A stretch of 55,942 nt of DNA from Actinoplanes lutulentus (GTDB taxonomy: Bacteria > Actinomycetota > Actinomycetes > Mycobacteriales > Micromonosporaceae): contig NZ_QLMJ01000032.1 of assembly GCF_003259845.1 (NCBI RefSeq), forward strand, positions 1 through 55,942. The letters run 5' to 3'. Below are positions 1-8,822 of the stretch, one piece after another (positions within the stretch are counted from its first letter, which is position 1; each line of letters begins with the position of its first letter). The notes below the pieces were generated by a model. The model was not told where the DNA came from. It was given only the letters and a program-made list of their open reading frames with translations, and made no database searches. The translations under genes and the position numbers were made by a program.

Positions 1-36
1 ACCGAAATCGTCGAGACAACCGCAATCGCCGCTTAA
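1..36 (+). CDS. Possible 3' tail of an upstream gene (partial)
   Basis: Frame 1 is open from the window edge and ends in a TAA at 34-36, giving a tail ending TEIVETTAIAA. Only 11 codons are visible, so the gene cannot be identified. The call rests only on an open frame with plausible codons and a stop, and this could be chance. Confidence 0.25.
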   Translation, partial: TEIVETTAIAA

Positions 37-580
37 GATCAACACACACGGATCAGTGCTGGCCGCCTCTTACACCACGCCAGCGGACGTGACCGGCGCT
101 ACCCGAGGCCGCCGCCTGCATTCACAGTCGGTTGCCGCCATCTGGGGCCACCGCCTGCACTCACCACCCGTCACCGCCGCCCACACTCACCTATCCTGCG
201 ACGGACATTGCTCGCCTCCCGTCCCCCAGGACTCCCCACATCGCTGCAGTGCTGCAGCCCGCTCATCCGGAGCCCAGCCAACGCGCTGGCACTCAGAATG
301 TCGCGCCGCATCACAACACTCAACAGACCTAGGACTGAAAAGGAAAATCGACGCCTCAGACCTGGGTCCGAGATCTGAATTCGCGACGTAAGACCGAGGT
401 CTGAGAATTGAGCGAAGACCGCCAATGTCCGCAGCTGAAGCGGTCGCATCCGATCCCCATAGGCCCCTCTGAGCTGGATTTATTGCGCCCTTCGCCCGCC
501 CTTCAAATGGTGAAGGGTTCGCTCGAAACGGCGCCGAAAAACACTTACCGGTTCGAATCTGAGCCTGAAACAATTGACGC
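37..580. other. Intergenic region, no convincing gene
   Basis: Short frames on both strands lack recognisable domains, ribosome binding sites and actinobacterial codon bias. The segment around 300-560 is less G+C rich than the surrounding genes, as expected of a regulatory region. It holds a cluster of imperfect palindromes, listed separately. The downstream gene at 581 would be transcribed from here. Confidence 0.5.
325..410. repeat. Three imperfect palindromic repeats around AGACC..GGTCT
   Basis: Three related blocks lie within 86 bp: 325-341 (AGACCTAGGACTGAAAA), 357-381 (starting CAGACCTGGGTCC and ending GATCTGAATT) and 389-410 (AAGACCGAGGTCTGAGAATT). Each joins a near-palindromic AGACC/GGTCT core to a trailing CTGA-A-rich stretch. 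Regularly spaced, similarly oriented near-palindromes 170-250 bp upstream of a gene could be operator sites. This is inference; no regulator is identified. Confidence 0.35.
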
Positions 581-1681
581 ATGAAGGGGCAGCGAGGGTT
601 ATTCAGCAGAGCCGAATTGGCAACGATGCGCGACCGGACGGCGGCGCGGAACTATTCGGCCGCCAAGGACGAATTCCGCCGGCAGCACGAGCGCCATCGA
701 GCGTGGGGATTGACGCAACGCCATGCCGAACGCCTGCGCCGCCTCGACGCCGCCCGCGCCGCTCACGCAGCAGAAGCCGAGCCCGAGACGGGAACGGCAG
801 GGAGCGATCCGGGACCGAGCTCCGCGCCAAAGAACGGCGCCACCGTGAGCAACGTCCGTGCGGGCCACACCACTGCAGCCACCGACACCACTGCAGTTAG
901 CGCGGTGGAGGACACTTCCGCAGGCTGTGGTCAGACCGAGAGCGGTACCCCGGGAGTCGGCAGCGGCGCCACATCGGCCGACGCGGCCAAGACCGGCACC
1001 GCACCAGGAGACGACCTACCGCAAGCCTCTCGACTAGTTTCGCGTCCAGTCGCCCACGAGACGCCGCCCGCAGAACCGGCGCGAGACCGGCCGGCCATCG
1101 AGGAGGCGACAGACCCCCGGCCCGGAAAGCAGGTCCACCAGCGAGAACGCGCTACGTTGCCCCAAGCCCAAGAATCCTTCGCCGCCGGTGGAGAGGCCGG
1201 ACGCCGGCTCCGGCCACGCCCCGTCGCGCCGAATACCTGCATGTTTGCCGCTCGACATGGCACCACCGACGCTGGCGAAACCGGTGCAGTGCCGCGACCA
1301 GGGCCACCAATCCCCGTCAGGCATACACGATCCGCCCGGCCGCCGCCGTCCCATCTACCACCGCGCCCACCACGAACCAGCCCGCGACGGCCAGGCGGGT
1401 CGGGTCGATCCGGGCGGGCGCGTGCTCGGGACGCGGGGCGCACCGAGCCCAAGGCGCGGAGCACCCGGCACAGGGCACGGGACACGCGGCACGGGACACG
1501 GGACACGCGGCACGGGACACGGGACACGCGGCACGGGACACAGAGCACGGAGCACGGAGCCCAACGCACAGAGCACACCGGCCCAACGCACAGAGCACAC
1601 GGCGAAGTGGCCAGCGACTGGGTGTGGCTTCGCTTGGCTCTGGGCGGGTTAGGACCAGATCGGGTGGTCCTTGGTGGCTAG
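581..1681 (+). CDS. Hypothetical protein with conserved-looking N-terminus and RDTRHGT repeats
   Basis: Open frame of 366 codons starting ATG. Residues 1-60 are charged and look genuinely coding (RDRTAARNYSAAKDEF, then a run rich in R, H and E). They resemble a small actinobacterial protein family of unknown function that I recall but cannot name. The rest is low-complexity Ala/Pro/Arg/Thr sequence. Near residues 300-320 three perfect 21-bp copies encode RDTRHGT three times. No membrane segment or signal peptide is seen. An internal ATG at 626 is an alternative start; neither has a strong Shine-Dalgarno. The 3' end overlaps the convergent ABC transporter gene by 33 bp, which is unusual, so the C-terminal part may be an extension caused by repeat growth or a frameshift. 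Confidence 0.55.
   Translation: MKGQRGLFSRAELATMRDRTAARNYSAAKDEFRRQHERHRAWGLTQRHAERLRRLDAARAAHAAEAEPETGTAGSDPGPSSAPKNGATVSNVRAGHTTAATDTTAVSAVEDTSAGCGQTESGTPGVGSGATSADAAKTGTAPGDDLPQASRLVSRPVAHETPPAEPARDRPAIEEATDPRPGKQVHQRERATLPQAQESFAAGGEAGRRLRPRPVAPNTCMFAARHGTTDAGETGAVPRPGPPIPVRHTRSARPPPSHLPPRPPRTSPRRPGGSGRSGRARARDAGRTEPKARSTRHRARDTRHGTRDTRHGTRDTRHGTQSTEHGAQRTEHTGPTHRAHGEVASDWVWLRLALGGLGPDRVVLGG
1479..1541. repeat. Three perfect 21-bp tandem repeats
   Basis: Unit GGGACACGCGGCACGGGACA plus a final C occurs three times without mismatch (1479-1499, 1500-1520, 1521-1541). It is flanked on both sides by degenerate CACGGGACA/CACGGAGCA variants. The unit length keeps the frame of the gene at 581-1681 (RDTRHGT per unit). 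Confidence 0.9.
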
Positions 1682-3688
1682 GCGGCGGTAGTACGGGTTG
1701 GCTTCTAGTAGCTCGTTGTGGGTTCCCTCCGCCTGGACCATGCCTCCGTCGATCACCAGGACTCGGTCTGCTGCTCGGACCGTTGAGAAGCGGTGGGCGA
1801 TCACCACCAGGGCGCATACCGCTGCTACCTCGTGGAGGGTCACGGCCAGGGCTTGTTCGCTGTCGGGATCGAGGTGGGCTGTTGGTTCGTCGAGGAGGAT
1901 CAGGCGTGGGTTGGCCAGCAGGCATCGGGCGATCGCCACCCGCTGGCGCTGGCCTCCGGACAGCTGCCGGCCTCGGTCGCCCACGGGGGTGTCCAGGCCT
2001 CGCGGCAGGGCTGCCACTACGGCGGTCAGGCCGGTCATCTCCAATACCCTCGCCAGCTCATCATCGGACACCGGTGAGCGCGGTCCGGGCATGGAGGCCA
2101 GCCCGAACGCAGACGCGGACCCGGAGGCCAGGTCAGGCGCGGAGCCCGGCCCATATGCGGTGGTCGGCCCAGACGTGGACGCCATCCCGGACATGGACCC
2201 CGGCCCAGACGTGGACGCCATCCCGGACATGGACCCCGGCCCAGACGTGCGCGCCGGCCCAGACATCGGCGCCATCCCGGACGTGGACCCCGGCCCGGAC
2301 ATGGACCCCGGCCCAGATGCGGGCGCCGGCCCGGGCGTGGACGCCTGCGCGTGCCGTGGCGATCTGGCTGGGGAAACCGTGCCGTACAAAAGGTTTTCTC
2401 GTAACGTTCCGGCCAGCAACGGGCAGTCCTGTTCCACCAGGCCTACCGCTGTGCGATGCCTCGCGTACGGAGTGAAGCGCACGTCCCGCCCGTGCAGCAG
2501 GATCAGCCCACGGTCTGGCTCGTAGAAGCGCTCCGCCAGCGCGAAGATCGTTGACTTGCCTGCTCCGGAGGGGCCTACCAGGGCGATCTGGCCGCGTTCC
2601 GGGACCGTGAAGTTGATGCCTTTCAGGACCGGCCTGGCCGGGTCGTATCCGAACCAGACGTCTCGGAACTCCAGCACCGGGGAAGGGCGGCGCTGGACCG
2701 GGACCACCGCTACTGGCTGATCACGTTCGGTCGGGAGGGCCAGGACCTCGTTGATCCGGTGCAGTGCGCCGGAGCCCTGCTGGACCGCGCTGACCGCCTG
2801 GAAGATCTCGTAGATCGGCGCGGCCAGGTAGGTCATCGCCAGGGTGAACGCGACCAGCCGGCCCAGGCTGGTCTCGCCGGCGGCTACCCGGGTGGAGCCG
2901 ACCAGCAGCACCGCCAGGAAAGATCCGCTCACGGCCAGGTCGTTCGTGGGGCCGCTCAGTGCGACCAGGCCGGCCATCCGCAGATTGGAGAAGTAGGCAC
3001 GCCCGGCCGCCCGGTCGATACGAGCTGATTCGACGGGTTCGGCGCGGTTGGCGCGTACGGTTCGCACGCCGCCCAGGGCTCGTTCCAGGTCAGCGGTGAG
3101 GGTGCCTTCGGCGTTCTGCGCGGCCCGGGACGCGACCCGCAGCCGGCTCACCACGGCCAGCAGGCTGCCGACGGCGACGCTGAAGAGCAGCGCGACGATC
3201 CCGAGCAGCCACGGGTCCAGCACGCCGAGCAGGACGACGGTGGCGATCAGGCCGATCACGCCGGCCACGCCGGTGCCCAGGCTCTGCGCCACGAGAGTTT
3301 TGACGATCGTGGTGTCGCCGCAGGCCCGGGCGATCACGTCGCCGGTGCGGATCCGATCAAGAACGGACAGGCGTACGCGCAACACGTGGCTGGTGACGGT
3401 TCGGCGGAGATCGCGGGTCATCGTCTCGCCGGTGTACGCCTGCACCCAGCGGGCCAGGGCCAGCGCCGCTGCCTGCGCGGTGAACAGTCCGGTCAGGGCG
3501 GCGATCACCGGCCAGGGGACGTTCCCGCCGGCGGCCGCGTCGATCGCCCGGCCGGCGAGCAGCGGCTGGGCCAGGGCGAGTGCGGATCCGAGCAGGCTGA
3601 GCGCGGCGGCCAGGGCGATCCACCGGCGATACCCCCGGGTGAGTTGTCGCAGATCCCGCCAGCGGGCCCTGTCGGCGGAATCCGGCAT
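1649..3688 (-). CDS. ABC exporter, fused membrane and ATPase domains
   Basis: A 679-aa half-transporter of the exporter type, acting at the cytoplasmic membrane; the substrate is unknown. Residues ~20-330 form the six-helix type 1 transmembrane domain. The nucleotide-binding domain follows: Walker A GPSGAGKST near residue 372, Q-loop LVEQDCPLLAGTLREN near 420, signature LSGGQRQR near 575, Walker B LILLDEPTAHLD, and H-loop AHRFS. All catalytic motifs are intact. A low-complexity G/S/P/M/T-rich insertion of about 95 residues (~440-535) sits between the Q-loop and the signature; homologues have a short alpha-helical linker there. The start at 3688 is chosen because GAGGAG lies just upstream; the open frame extends 56 codons further without support. 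It is monocistronic and divergent from the acyl-CoA synthetase gene. A partner half-transporter is absent, so a homodimer is likely. Confidence 0.9.
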   Translation of the reverse strand: MPDSADRARWRDLRQLTRGYRRWIALAAALSLLGSALALAQPLLAGRAIDAAAGGNVPWPVIAALTGLFTAQAAALALARWVQAYTGETMTRDLRRTVTSHVLRVRLSVLDRIRTGDVIARACGDTTIVKTLVAQSLGTGVAGVIGLIATVVLLGVLDPWLLGIVALLFSVAVGSLLAVVSRLRVASRAAQNAEGTLTADLERALGGVRTVRANRAEPVESARIDRAAGRAYFSNLRMAGLVALSGPTNDLAVSGSFLAVLLVGSTRVAAGETSLGRLVAFTLAMTYLAAPIYEIFQAVSAVQQGSGALHRINEVLALPTERDQPVAVVPVQRRPSPVLEFRDVWFGYDPARPVLKGINFTVPERGQIALVGPSGAGKSTIFALAERFYEPDRGLILLHGRDVRFTPYARHRTAVGLVEQDCPLLAGTLRENLLYGTVSPARSPRHAQASTPGPAPASGPGSMSGPGSTSGMAPMSGPARTSGPGSMSGMASTSGPGSMSGMASTSGPTTAYGPGSAPDLASGSASAFGLASMPGPRSPVSDDELARVLEMTGLTAVVAALPRGLDTPVGDRGRQLSGGQRQRVAIARCLLANPRLILLDEPTAHLDPDSEQALAVTLHEVAAVCALVVIAHRFSTVRAADRVLVIDGGMVQAEGTHNELLEANPYYRRLATKDHPIWS
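2160..2345. repeat. 36-bp minisatellite inside the ABC transporter ATPase domain
   Basis: Two perfect 36-bp copies (2173-2208 and 2209-2244; each begins ACGTGGACGCCATCCCGGAC on the plus strand) are followed by degenerate partial units to about 2340. Read on the minus strand each unit encodes 12 residues (GPGSMSGMASTS), so the array keeps the transporter frame. The surrounding insertion from ~2075 to ~2375 has the same composition and probably arose by expansion. Confidence 0.9.
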
Positions 3689-3865
3689 AGGGCAGCTCCT
3701 CGGGAAATATCCCAGCAAAGTCCAGCAGAAGGGCAAAAAGACGAAGACCTGCCTGAACGCTAGGCACGCACCGTGACGGCCAGCAACCAGCCGATCACTC
3801 CCGACAGCCCGAGTCCGCCGCGGAATTCCCCCGCCCGAGCACACCGGCACCGACACGACCCGACC

Positions 3866-3915
3866 GCACCGGCACCGTTACAGCCCCAGCGCACCGGCAC
3901 CGCTACAGCCCCAGC
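3866..3915. repeat. 25-bp direct repeat between divergent genes
   Basis: Two adjacent 25-bp copies (3866-3890 and 3891-3915) of a sequence beginning GCACCGGCACCG and ending CAGCCCCAGC differ by one base. They lie in the 265-bp gap between the ABC exporter (minus) and the acyl-CoA synthetase (plus), where both promoters should be. Function is unknown; binding sites or simple slippage are both possible. Confidence 0.75.
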
Positions 3916-3953
3916 ACACTCGCACCACCACGGCCCGATGACAGAATCCGGGC

Positions 3954-5378
3954 ATGACGCTGCTCGCCGCACTCACCACAGGAGACGATCTCCCCGGCGC
4001 CGTCGCCGCCGGTGAGCACACCCTCTCCCGGCACGAGCTCCTCGGCTGGGCCTGCACGATCGCCGCGAGCCTGAGTGCCGAAAACGGTCAGACCACCGTC
4101 GCCGTCGACGCGCAGCCCGGGCTTCCCACGATCGCCGCGATCACCGGCGCGCTTCTCGCCGGCGTCCCTGTCGTCCCGGTTCCTCCTGATGCCGGTGAGC
4201 TCGAACGCGCCCATATCCTGCGCGACTCCCAGGCCACCCTGATCCTGTCGGACAACCCCGGCGCTGCCGGTGCTTCGGGCGTACCCACGCTGTCCATCAG
4301 TGACCAGAAACGGCCAGGAACCATGCCGCAGAAGGAGCCGGAAGCGCAGCGACCGGCTCTTGTGCTTTACACGAGCGGGACCACGGGGCCTCCGAAAGGT
4401 GTGGTCATCTCGCGGAAAGCCCTGGCAGCGGGCTTGGACGCGCTCGCCGACGCCTGGCAGTGGACGCCCGAGGACACGCTCGTGCACGGGCTTCCGCTGT
4501 ATCACGTGCATGGGCTCGTGCTGGGCGTTCTCGGACCGCTGCGGCTCGGTGGGTGGTTGCGCCACACGATCAAACCCACACCCGAGCGGTACGCCTCAAC
4601 ACCCGGAACCATGTACTTCGGCGTCCCGACCGTGTGGTCCCGGGTGGCGAACGCCCCGGAGGCGGCCCGCGCGCTCAAGCCGGCCCGCCTGCTCGTGTCC
4701 GGAAGCGCCCCGCTGCCCTCGCCGGTGTTCGAAACGATCAAAGAGCTCGCAGGTCAGGCACCGGTTGAGCGGTACGGCATGACCGAAACCCTGATCACCG
4801 TGAGCGCCCGAGCCGACGGAGAAAGACGGGCCGGCCACGTCGGCACCCCACTCGCCGGCATCAGCACCCGTCTGGTGGACGAAAACGGTCAGCCCCTGCC
4901 CGCCGACGGCACCACCATCGGCCACCTCCAGGTGACCGGGCCGACCCTGCTCGACGGCTATCTGCGCGGCGACACCATCGAGCCACCCGCCCTGGACGAC
5001 GGCTGGTTCCCGACCGGTGACGTCGCCACGATCGGCGCCGACGGCTGGCACCGGATCGTGGGCCGCGCCTCCACCGACCTGATCAAAACCGGCGGTTACC
5101 GGGTCGGCGCCGGCGAGGTCGAGGACGCGCTGCTGCTGCACCCGGCGGTACGCGAAGCCGCCGTGATCGGCACCCCGCACGCCGACCTGGGCGAACAGAT
5201 CACAGCATTCGTCGTCACCGAAAGAGTCACTGCCAGCTCGGTCACCCCGGAGGAACTGATCAGTTTCGTCGCGCACCGCCTCGCCGCGCACAAACGGCCC
5301 CGCGTCGTCCGGCTCGTCGGTGAGCTGCCTCGCAACGGCATGGGCAAGGTGCAGAAAAAGCTGCTCCCCTCGCTGTGA
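3954..5378 (+). CDS. matB: Malonyl-CoA synthetase-like AMP-forming acyl-CoA synthetase
   Basis: A 474-aa ANL-superfamily enzyme that activates a carboxylic acid to acyl-AMP and then acyl-CoA. Core motifs are intact: the phosphate loop YTSGTTGPPKG near residue 138, a GLPLYHVHGLVLG block, the A5 motif RYGMTETL, the TGD motif, the hinge GRASTDLIKTGGY, and the C-terminal catalytic Lys in RNGMGKVQKK. Overall it closely resembles Streptomyces MatB, including the DALADAWQW and HVHGLVLG blocks. A malonate or methylmalonate substrate, giving polyketide or fatty-acid extender units, is therefore likely but not proven. The cytosolic enzyme has no signal sequence. The start ATG lies 265 bp from the divergent ABC gene. 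The gene ends 18-36 bp before the GGDEF/EAL gene, depending on that start; a functional link is doubtful. Confidence 0.85.
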   Translation: MTLLAALTTGDDLPGAVAAGEHTLSRHELLGWACTIAASLSAENGQTTVAVDAQPGLPTIAAITGALLAGVPVVPVPPDAGELERAHILRDSQATLILSDNPGAAGASGVPTLSISDQKRPGTMPQKEPEAQRPALVLYTSGTTGPPKGVVISRKALAAGLDALADAWQWTPEDTLVHGLPLYHVHGLVLGVLGPLRLGGWLRHTIKPTPERYASTPGTMYFGVPTVWSRVANAPEAARALKPARLLVSGSAPLPSPVFETIKELAGQAPVERYGMTETLITVSARADGERRAGHVGTPLAGISTRLVDENGQPLPADGTTIGHLQVTGPTLLDGYLRGDTIEPPALDDGWFPTGDVATIGADGWHRIVGRASTDLIKTGGYRVGAGEVEDALLLHPAVREAAVIGTPHADLGEQITAFVVTERVTASSVTPEELISFVAHRLAAHKRPRVVRLVGELPRNGMGKVQKKLLPSL

Positions 5379-5414
5379 ACTGCCGATAGGCCGTTCATGA
5401 GGAGAGCAGCAGCC

Positions 5415-7643
5415 GTGCGTGTGCTCATCCTGGCTGTCATCTGGTTCCTGATCAGCACGGTGCTGGGCATCCTCGGCCGACGGATCGGGTCGCCGTCCTG
5501 GCTGCTCTGGCCGTCGACGATCGGCGCGGCCGTCACGTCGCTGCTGGCCTGCACTCTCGCGGTACGGACCGCGCGGGGGCCGGCCCGTGACTTCTGGCGA
5601 CGGCTCGTCTGGGCCTGCGGCTGGCTGACCGTCGCGACGGCGGGCCAGGCGTACGACACTCTCAGCTCCGGCCTGCCTGTCGCGATGAGTCGGCTCACCG
5701 CTGCCGGTTACCTGATCGCGGTCGGTTCCGCCGTACTCGCCCTGGTCCGGTTGCCGAGGCCGAGCCGGGCCTGGCGGGCGAGTGTGGCGATGTTCCTGGA
5801 CGTCGCGATCGTCGGCGTCGCCGCCAGCATGGGCGTCACCCACTTCCTCTGGAACACCTCGATCCCGGCCGCGAACGGCCAGCCGGCGGCGGCGCTGATC
5901 GGCATCGTCCTGTTCGTGGCCTGCGCCGCGGTCGTGGCCGTCGTCAAGGTCGGCATCGCCCGCAGCCGGGCCGTGAACCGCGCCGCCCTCTGGACCCTCG
6001 CCCCGATCGGCCTGATCGCCCCGCTCGCCTGGACGGTGGCGCCGCTGTTCGAGGGCCGGCCGTATCTCAACCCGACCGTGGTGACCCTGCCCACCTGTGC
6101 CGTGTTCTTCGCGGCCGCGGCACTCATGCAGATCCGCGCCGACAGCGGCCCGCCGGCCCCGCCGGCAGAGGTCGACCAGCCGGGTCACCTGGGAATCTGG
6201 CGGCACATCAGCGTCGTGCCGTACACGGCCGTCGCGGTCACCGTCACCATGCTGGTCGTCCTCACCCTGCGCCACGGGCAGCTGTCGGCCGGCATGGCCG
6301 GTGGCTCGGTGGTGCTGACGCTGCTCGTGATGATCCGCCAGTACGCCGCCCTCTCCGACAACAATCTGCTGCTCGACCGGCTCGATGCGCAGGCCAACCA
6401 CGACGATCTGACCGGCCTGCCGAACCGGCGGTTCTTCACGGCTGCTCTCGCCGCGCGTACCGGCACCACCACGGTCGCGGTCTGTGACCTGGACGGGTTC
6501 GCCGCCCTCAACGACCGGCTCGGCGACGAGGCCGGCGACGCCCTGCTGCGGGCCGCGGCCGAGCGCGTCCGCACGGCGGCCGGACCCGATGCGGTGGCCG
6601 CCCGGCTGCTGGGCGACGAGTTCGGGATCCTGCTGCCTCGCCAGACGTCCGAGGTCGCGGAATCCATCCTGCAAGCTTTCCGCAGCCCACTACGCGTCGA
6701 CGGGCACGACCTGCTCGTCACCGTGACGGTCGGCTACGCTTCCGGCAGCCGCGCCGAGGTCCCGGACCTGCTGCGCCGCGCCGAACTCGCCCTGCAGGCC
6801 GCGAAACTCACCGGCGCGAACCGCTCCCGCGAACACTGCACCGAGCTGGACGCGACCGCGGAACACCACGCCGAACTGGCCGCCGCGCTGCGCCGAGGCC
6901 TCGACCGTGGCGAGTTCCGGCTGCTCTACCAGCCCATCGTCGAACTGCCCGCCGGCACCATCGTCGGCGTCGAGGCCCTGGTCCGCTGGCACCCGTCCGA
7001 CGGCCCGGTGGTCTCGCCGGTCGAGTTCATCCCGGTCGCCGAGCACAGCGGCCTGATCATCGACCTGGGCGCCTGGATCATCAACCAGGCCTGCGCCGAC
7101 GCCGCCGGCTGGCAGGACCGGCACGGCGACGCCGGACCCCGCGTCAACATCAACGTCTCGGCCCGCCAGCTCCTCGACCCGGACCTGCCCGGCCTGGTCG
7201 CCGACGCCCTCTCCCGGCACGGGCTCGCGCCCGAGCGGATCACCATCGAGATCACCGAGACCGCCGTCTTCGCCGGCGGCGTCGCCTTGAGCACGGTGCG
7301 TGAGCTGCGCGAGCTCGGCGTCGGCATCGCTCTCGACGACTTCGGTACGGGACACAGCTCCCTGACGCTGCTGCGAACCTGCCCGGTGACCACGCTGAAG
7401 GTCGACAAGTCGTTCATCGACGACCTGAACGGCACGGCGGAGCAGGAGGCGATCGCCACGTCGCTGAGCACGATCGCCGCGACGCTGGGCCTGCGCGCCG
7501 TGGCCGAGGGCGTGGAGACCCGCGAGCAGGCGGATCGGCTGGTCGAGCTGGGTTACCGGTACGCGCAGGGCTACTACTTCGCCCGGCCCGCACCGGCCGC
7601 CGACATCGACGCCGCCCTGACCGCGCCGGCCCTGGTCGCCTAG
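5415..7643 (+). CDS. Membrane protein with degenerate GGDEF and intact EAL domain (c-di-GMP phosphodiesterase)
   Basis: A 742-aa protein: about nine predicted membrane helices in residues 1-320, then GGDEF (~325-485) and EAL (~490-735) domains. The cyclase signature reads RLLGDEF near residue 398 instead of R-GGDEF, and there is no RxxD inhibitory site, so cyclase activity is doubtful. The EAL domain keeps EALVRW (~520), NINVSARQL, IEITETA, DDFGTGHSS (~641), the Lys in KVDKSF and AEGVET (~697), so c-di-GMP hydrolysis is expected. The GTG at 5415 is chosen as start because AGGAG lies 10 nt upstream; an in-frame ATG at 5397 has weak support and would add six residues. The stop codon shares a CTAG with the stop of the convergent serpin gene. 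No dedicated sensor domain is visible beyond the membrane part. Confidence 0.92.
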   Translation: MRVLILAVIWFLISTVLGILGRRIGSPSWLLWPSTIGAAVTSLLACTLAVRTARGPARDFWRRLVWACGWLTVATAGQAYDTLSSGLPVAMSRLTAAGYLIAVGSAVLALVRLPRPSRAWRASVAMFLDVAIVGVAASMGVTHFLWNTSIPAANGQPAAALIGIVLFVACAAVVAVVKVGIARSRAVNRAALWTLAPIGLIAPLAWTVAPLFEGRPYLNPTVVTLPTCAVFFAAAALMQIRADSGPPAPPAEVDQPGHLGIWRHISVVPYTAVAVTVTMLVVLTLRHGQLSAGMAGGSVVLTLLVMIRQYAALSDNNLLLDRLDAQANHDDLTGLPNRRFFTAALAARTGTTTVAVCDLDGFAALNDRLGDEAGDALLRAAAERVRTAAGPDAVAARLLGDEFGILLPRQTSEVAESILQAFRSPLRVDGHDLLVTVTVGYASGSRAEVPDLLRRAELALQAAKLTGANRSREHCTELDATAEHHAELAAALRRGLDRGEFRLLYQPIVELPAGTIVGVEALVRWHPSDGPVVSPVEFIPVAEHSGLIIDLGAWIINQACADAAGWQDRHGDAGPRVNINVSARQLLDPDLPGLVADALSRHGLAPERITIEITETAVFAGGVALSTVRELRELGVGIALDDFGTGHSSLTLLRTCPVTTLKVDKSFIDDLNGTAEQEAIATSLSTIAATLGLRAVAEGVETREQADRLVELGYRYAQGYYFARPAPAADIDAALTAPALVA

Positions 7644-8812
7644 TCCAGATCCTCGTCGAGGTCCTGCTCGGGGACGTCCTCCGGCTCGCTCACCCACGCG
7701 GAGAAGACCGGCACGCCGTGCCACGGGCTGTCCTCGCCCGCGGTGACCGCGACGACCGCGTGCGGATGGCCGAACCGGAGCTCGGCGAACCGCGCCAGAC
7801 CGCGTTCGGGCAGGCTCCCACCGACCCGCATGGTGGTCAGCCCCGCGGCCTCGAACCCGGCACGCCCGTACCGGGCCACGGTCACCTGGACCGCCTGGAG
7901 CTCGTCGCCGCCGAGCAGCCGGCCCGCCACGTCGAAACCGAGGCCCGCCGCGGACAGGTCGTGCTCACCCGCGGCCGTCCAGCACGGCAGGACGGCGGAG
8001 TGCTTGTCGTCGTCCCCGTACGCCGTCCCCTCCCAGATCCGCCACAGCGGCGTCTCACCGAGCGGCAGGTCGCGCAGCGGTACGCGTACCTCCTGCTGCC
8101 GGCCGCGCGCCACCAGGACCGCGATCTCCTGGGCGGCCGCCAGCACCGATAACGCGGGCACATCGTCGGCGGCGGCCACCGAGACCACGTACAGAATCGC
8201 GTGGTCCCGGACCGCCGGCGCGGCGTGCACGATCACGTGGCCGGCGTCGCGGGTGCGGGCCACGAAGGTGCCGCCGTTGCTGTACCCGTGCAGAACATGG
8301 GTGAGCGACGACGCCCACGGGCTGGTGTCACCGAGCTGCGACGCGGACGTCACGGCGAACTGGTTCTCCCACGGCACCCTGGTCGCGAGCGCGCCGGCCA
8401 GCATCAGCAGGGTGCGCGGATCAGGGCCGCCCGGGAACCTGTCGATCAGGCCGAGGGTGTGCTCGCGCGCCCAGCGATCCAGCCCGGCCTTGTCCGGCAC
8501 CGGGCCGAACTCGGTCGCCTCGGGCAACGCCTCCCGCCAGGCCTGCTGATCGGTCGCGTTCGCCGTGTGCCACATCGCGGTGGCCGCCGCCACCAGCGGA
8601 TGCGGCTCGTTCAGCAGCGCCGCCGCCATCTCCGCGGCACGCGCCGGCTCCACGCCGAGCGTCTCGGCCAGCTCACCGCCGGTGTCTCTCGCCGCCGTCA
8701 GCGCGAGCAGCAGCCACGCGCCGAGCGGGGACGCCACGTGATGGGAGTCCCCGATCGTCTCGTGAAGCCGTGCCGCGTACCGTCCGAGCGCGCCGATCAA
8801 ATCCTCATCCAT
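7640..8812 (-). CDS. Serpin-like protein (second of a tandem pair)
   Basis: 390 aa, about the usual serpin length. Features matching the family in order: N-terminal HHVASPLGAWLLL (compare N-x-SP of serpins), a helix-rich first third, ALATRVPWENQF (compare the LVN-A-YFKGxW-F strand), and near the C-terminus a hinge-like AGFEAAGLTTM. A short reactive-loop candidate (GGSLPERGLAR) and a serpin-like end HGVPVFSAWVSEP follow. No signal peptide is present, so it is cytoplasmic. It lies 10 bp after the paralogue at 8823-9977 on the same strand, suggesting an operon with the EEP-family gene. The hinge is less Ala-rich than in the paralogue, so protease inhibition is uncertain; a non-inhibitory serpin fold is possible. 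Start at 8812 by alignment with the paralogue; the ribosome binding site is weak. Confidence 0.65.
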   Translation of the reverse strand: MDEDLIGALGRYAARLHETIGDSHHVASPLGAWLLLALTAARDTGGELAETLGVEPARAAEMAAALLNEPHPLVAAATAMWHTANATDQQAWREALPEATEFGPVPDKAGLDRWAREHTLGLIDRFPGGPDPRTLLMLAGALATRVPWENQFAVTSASQLGDTSPWASSLTHVLHGYSNGGTFVARTRDAGHVIVHAAPAVRDHAILYVVSVAAADDVPALSVLAAAQEIAVLVARGRQQEVRVPLRDLPLGETPLWRIWEGTAYGDDDKHSAVLPCWTAAGEHDLSAAGLGFDVAGRLLGGDELQAVQVTVARYGRAGFEAAGLTTMRVGGSLPERGLARFAELRFGHPHAVVAVTAGEDSPWHGVPVFSAWVSEPEDVPEQDLDEDLD

Positions 8813-8822
8813 GATCAACGAA

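Noticed and set aside
551..560. T-loop-like GGTTCGAATC as an att site or tRNA fragment
   Set aside because: A single 10-bp match without integrase or neighbouring tRNA structure is not enough.
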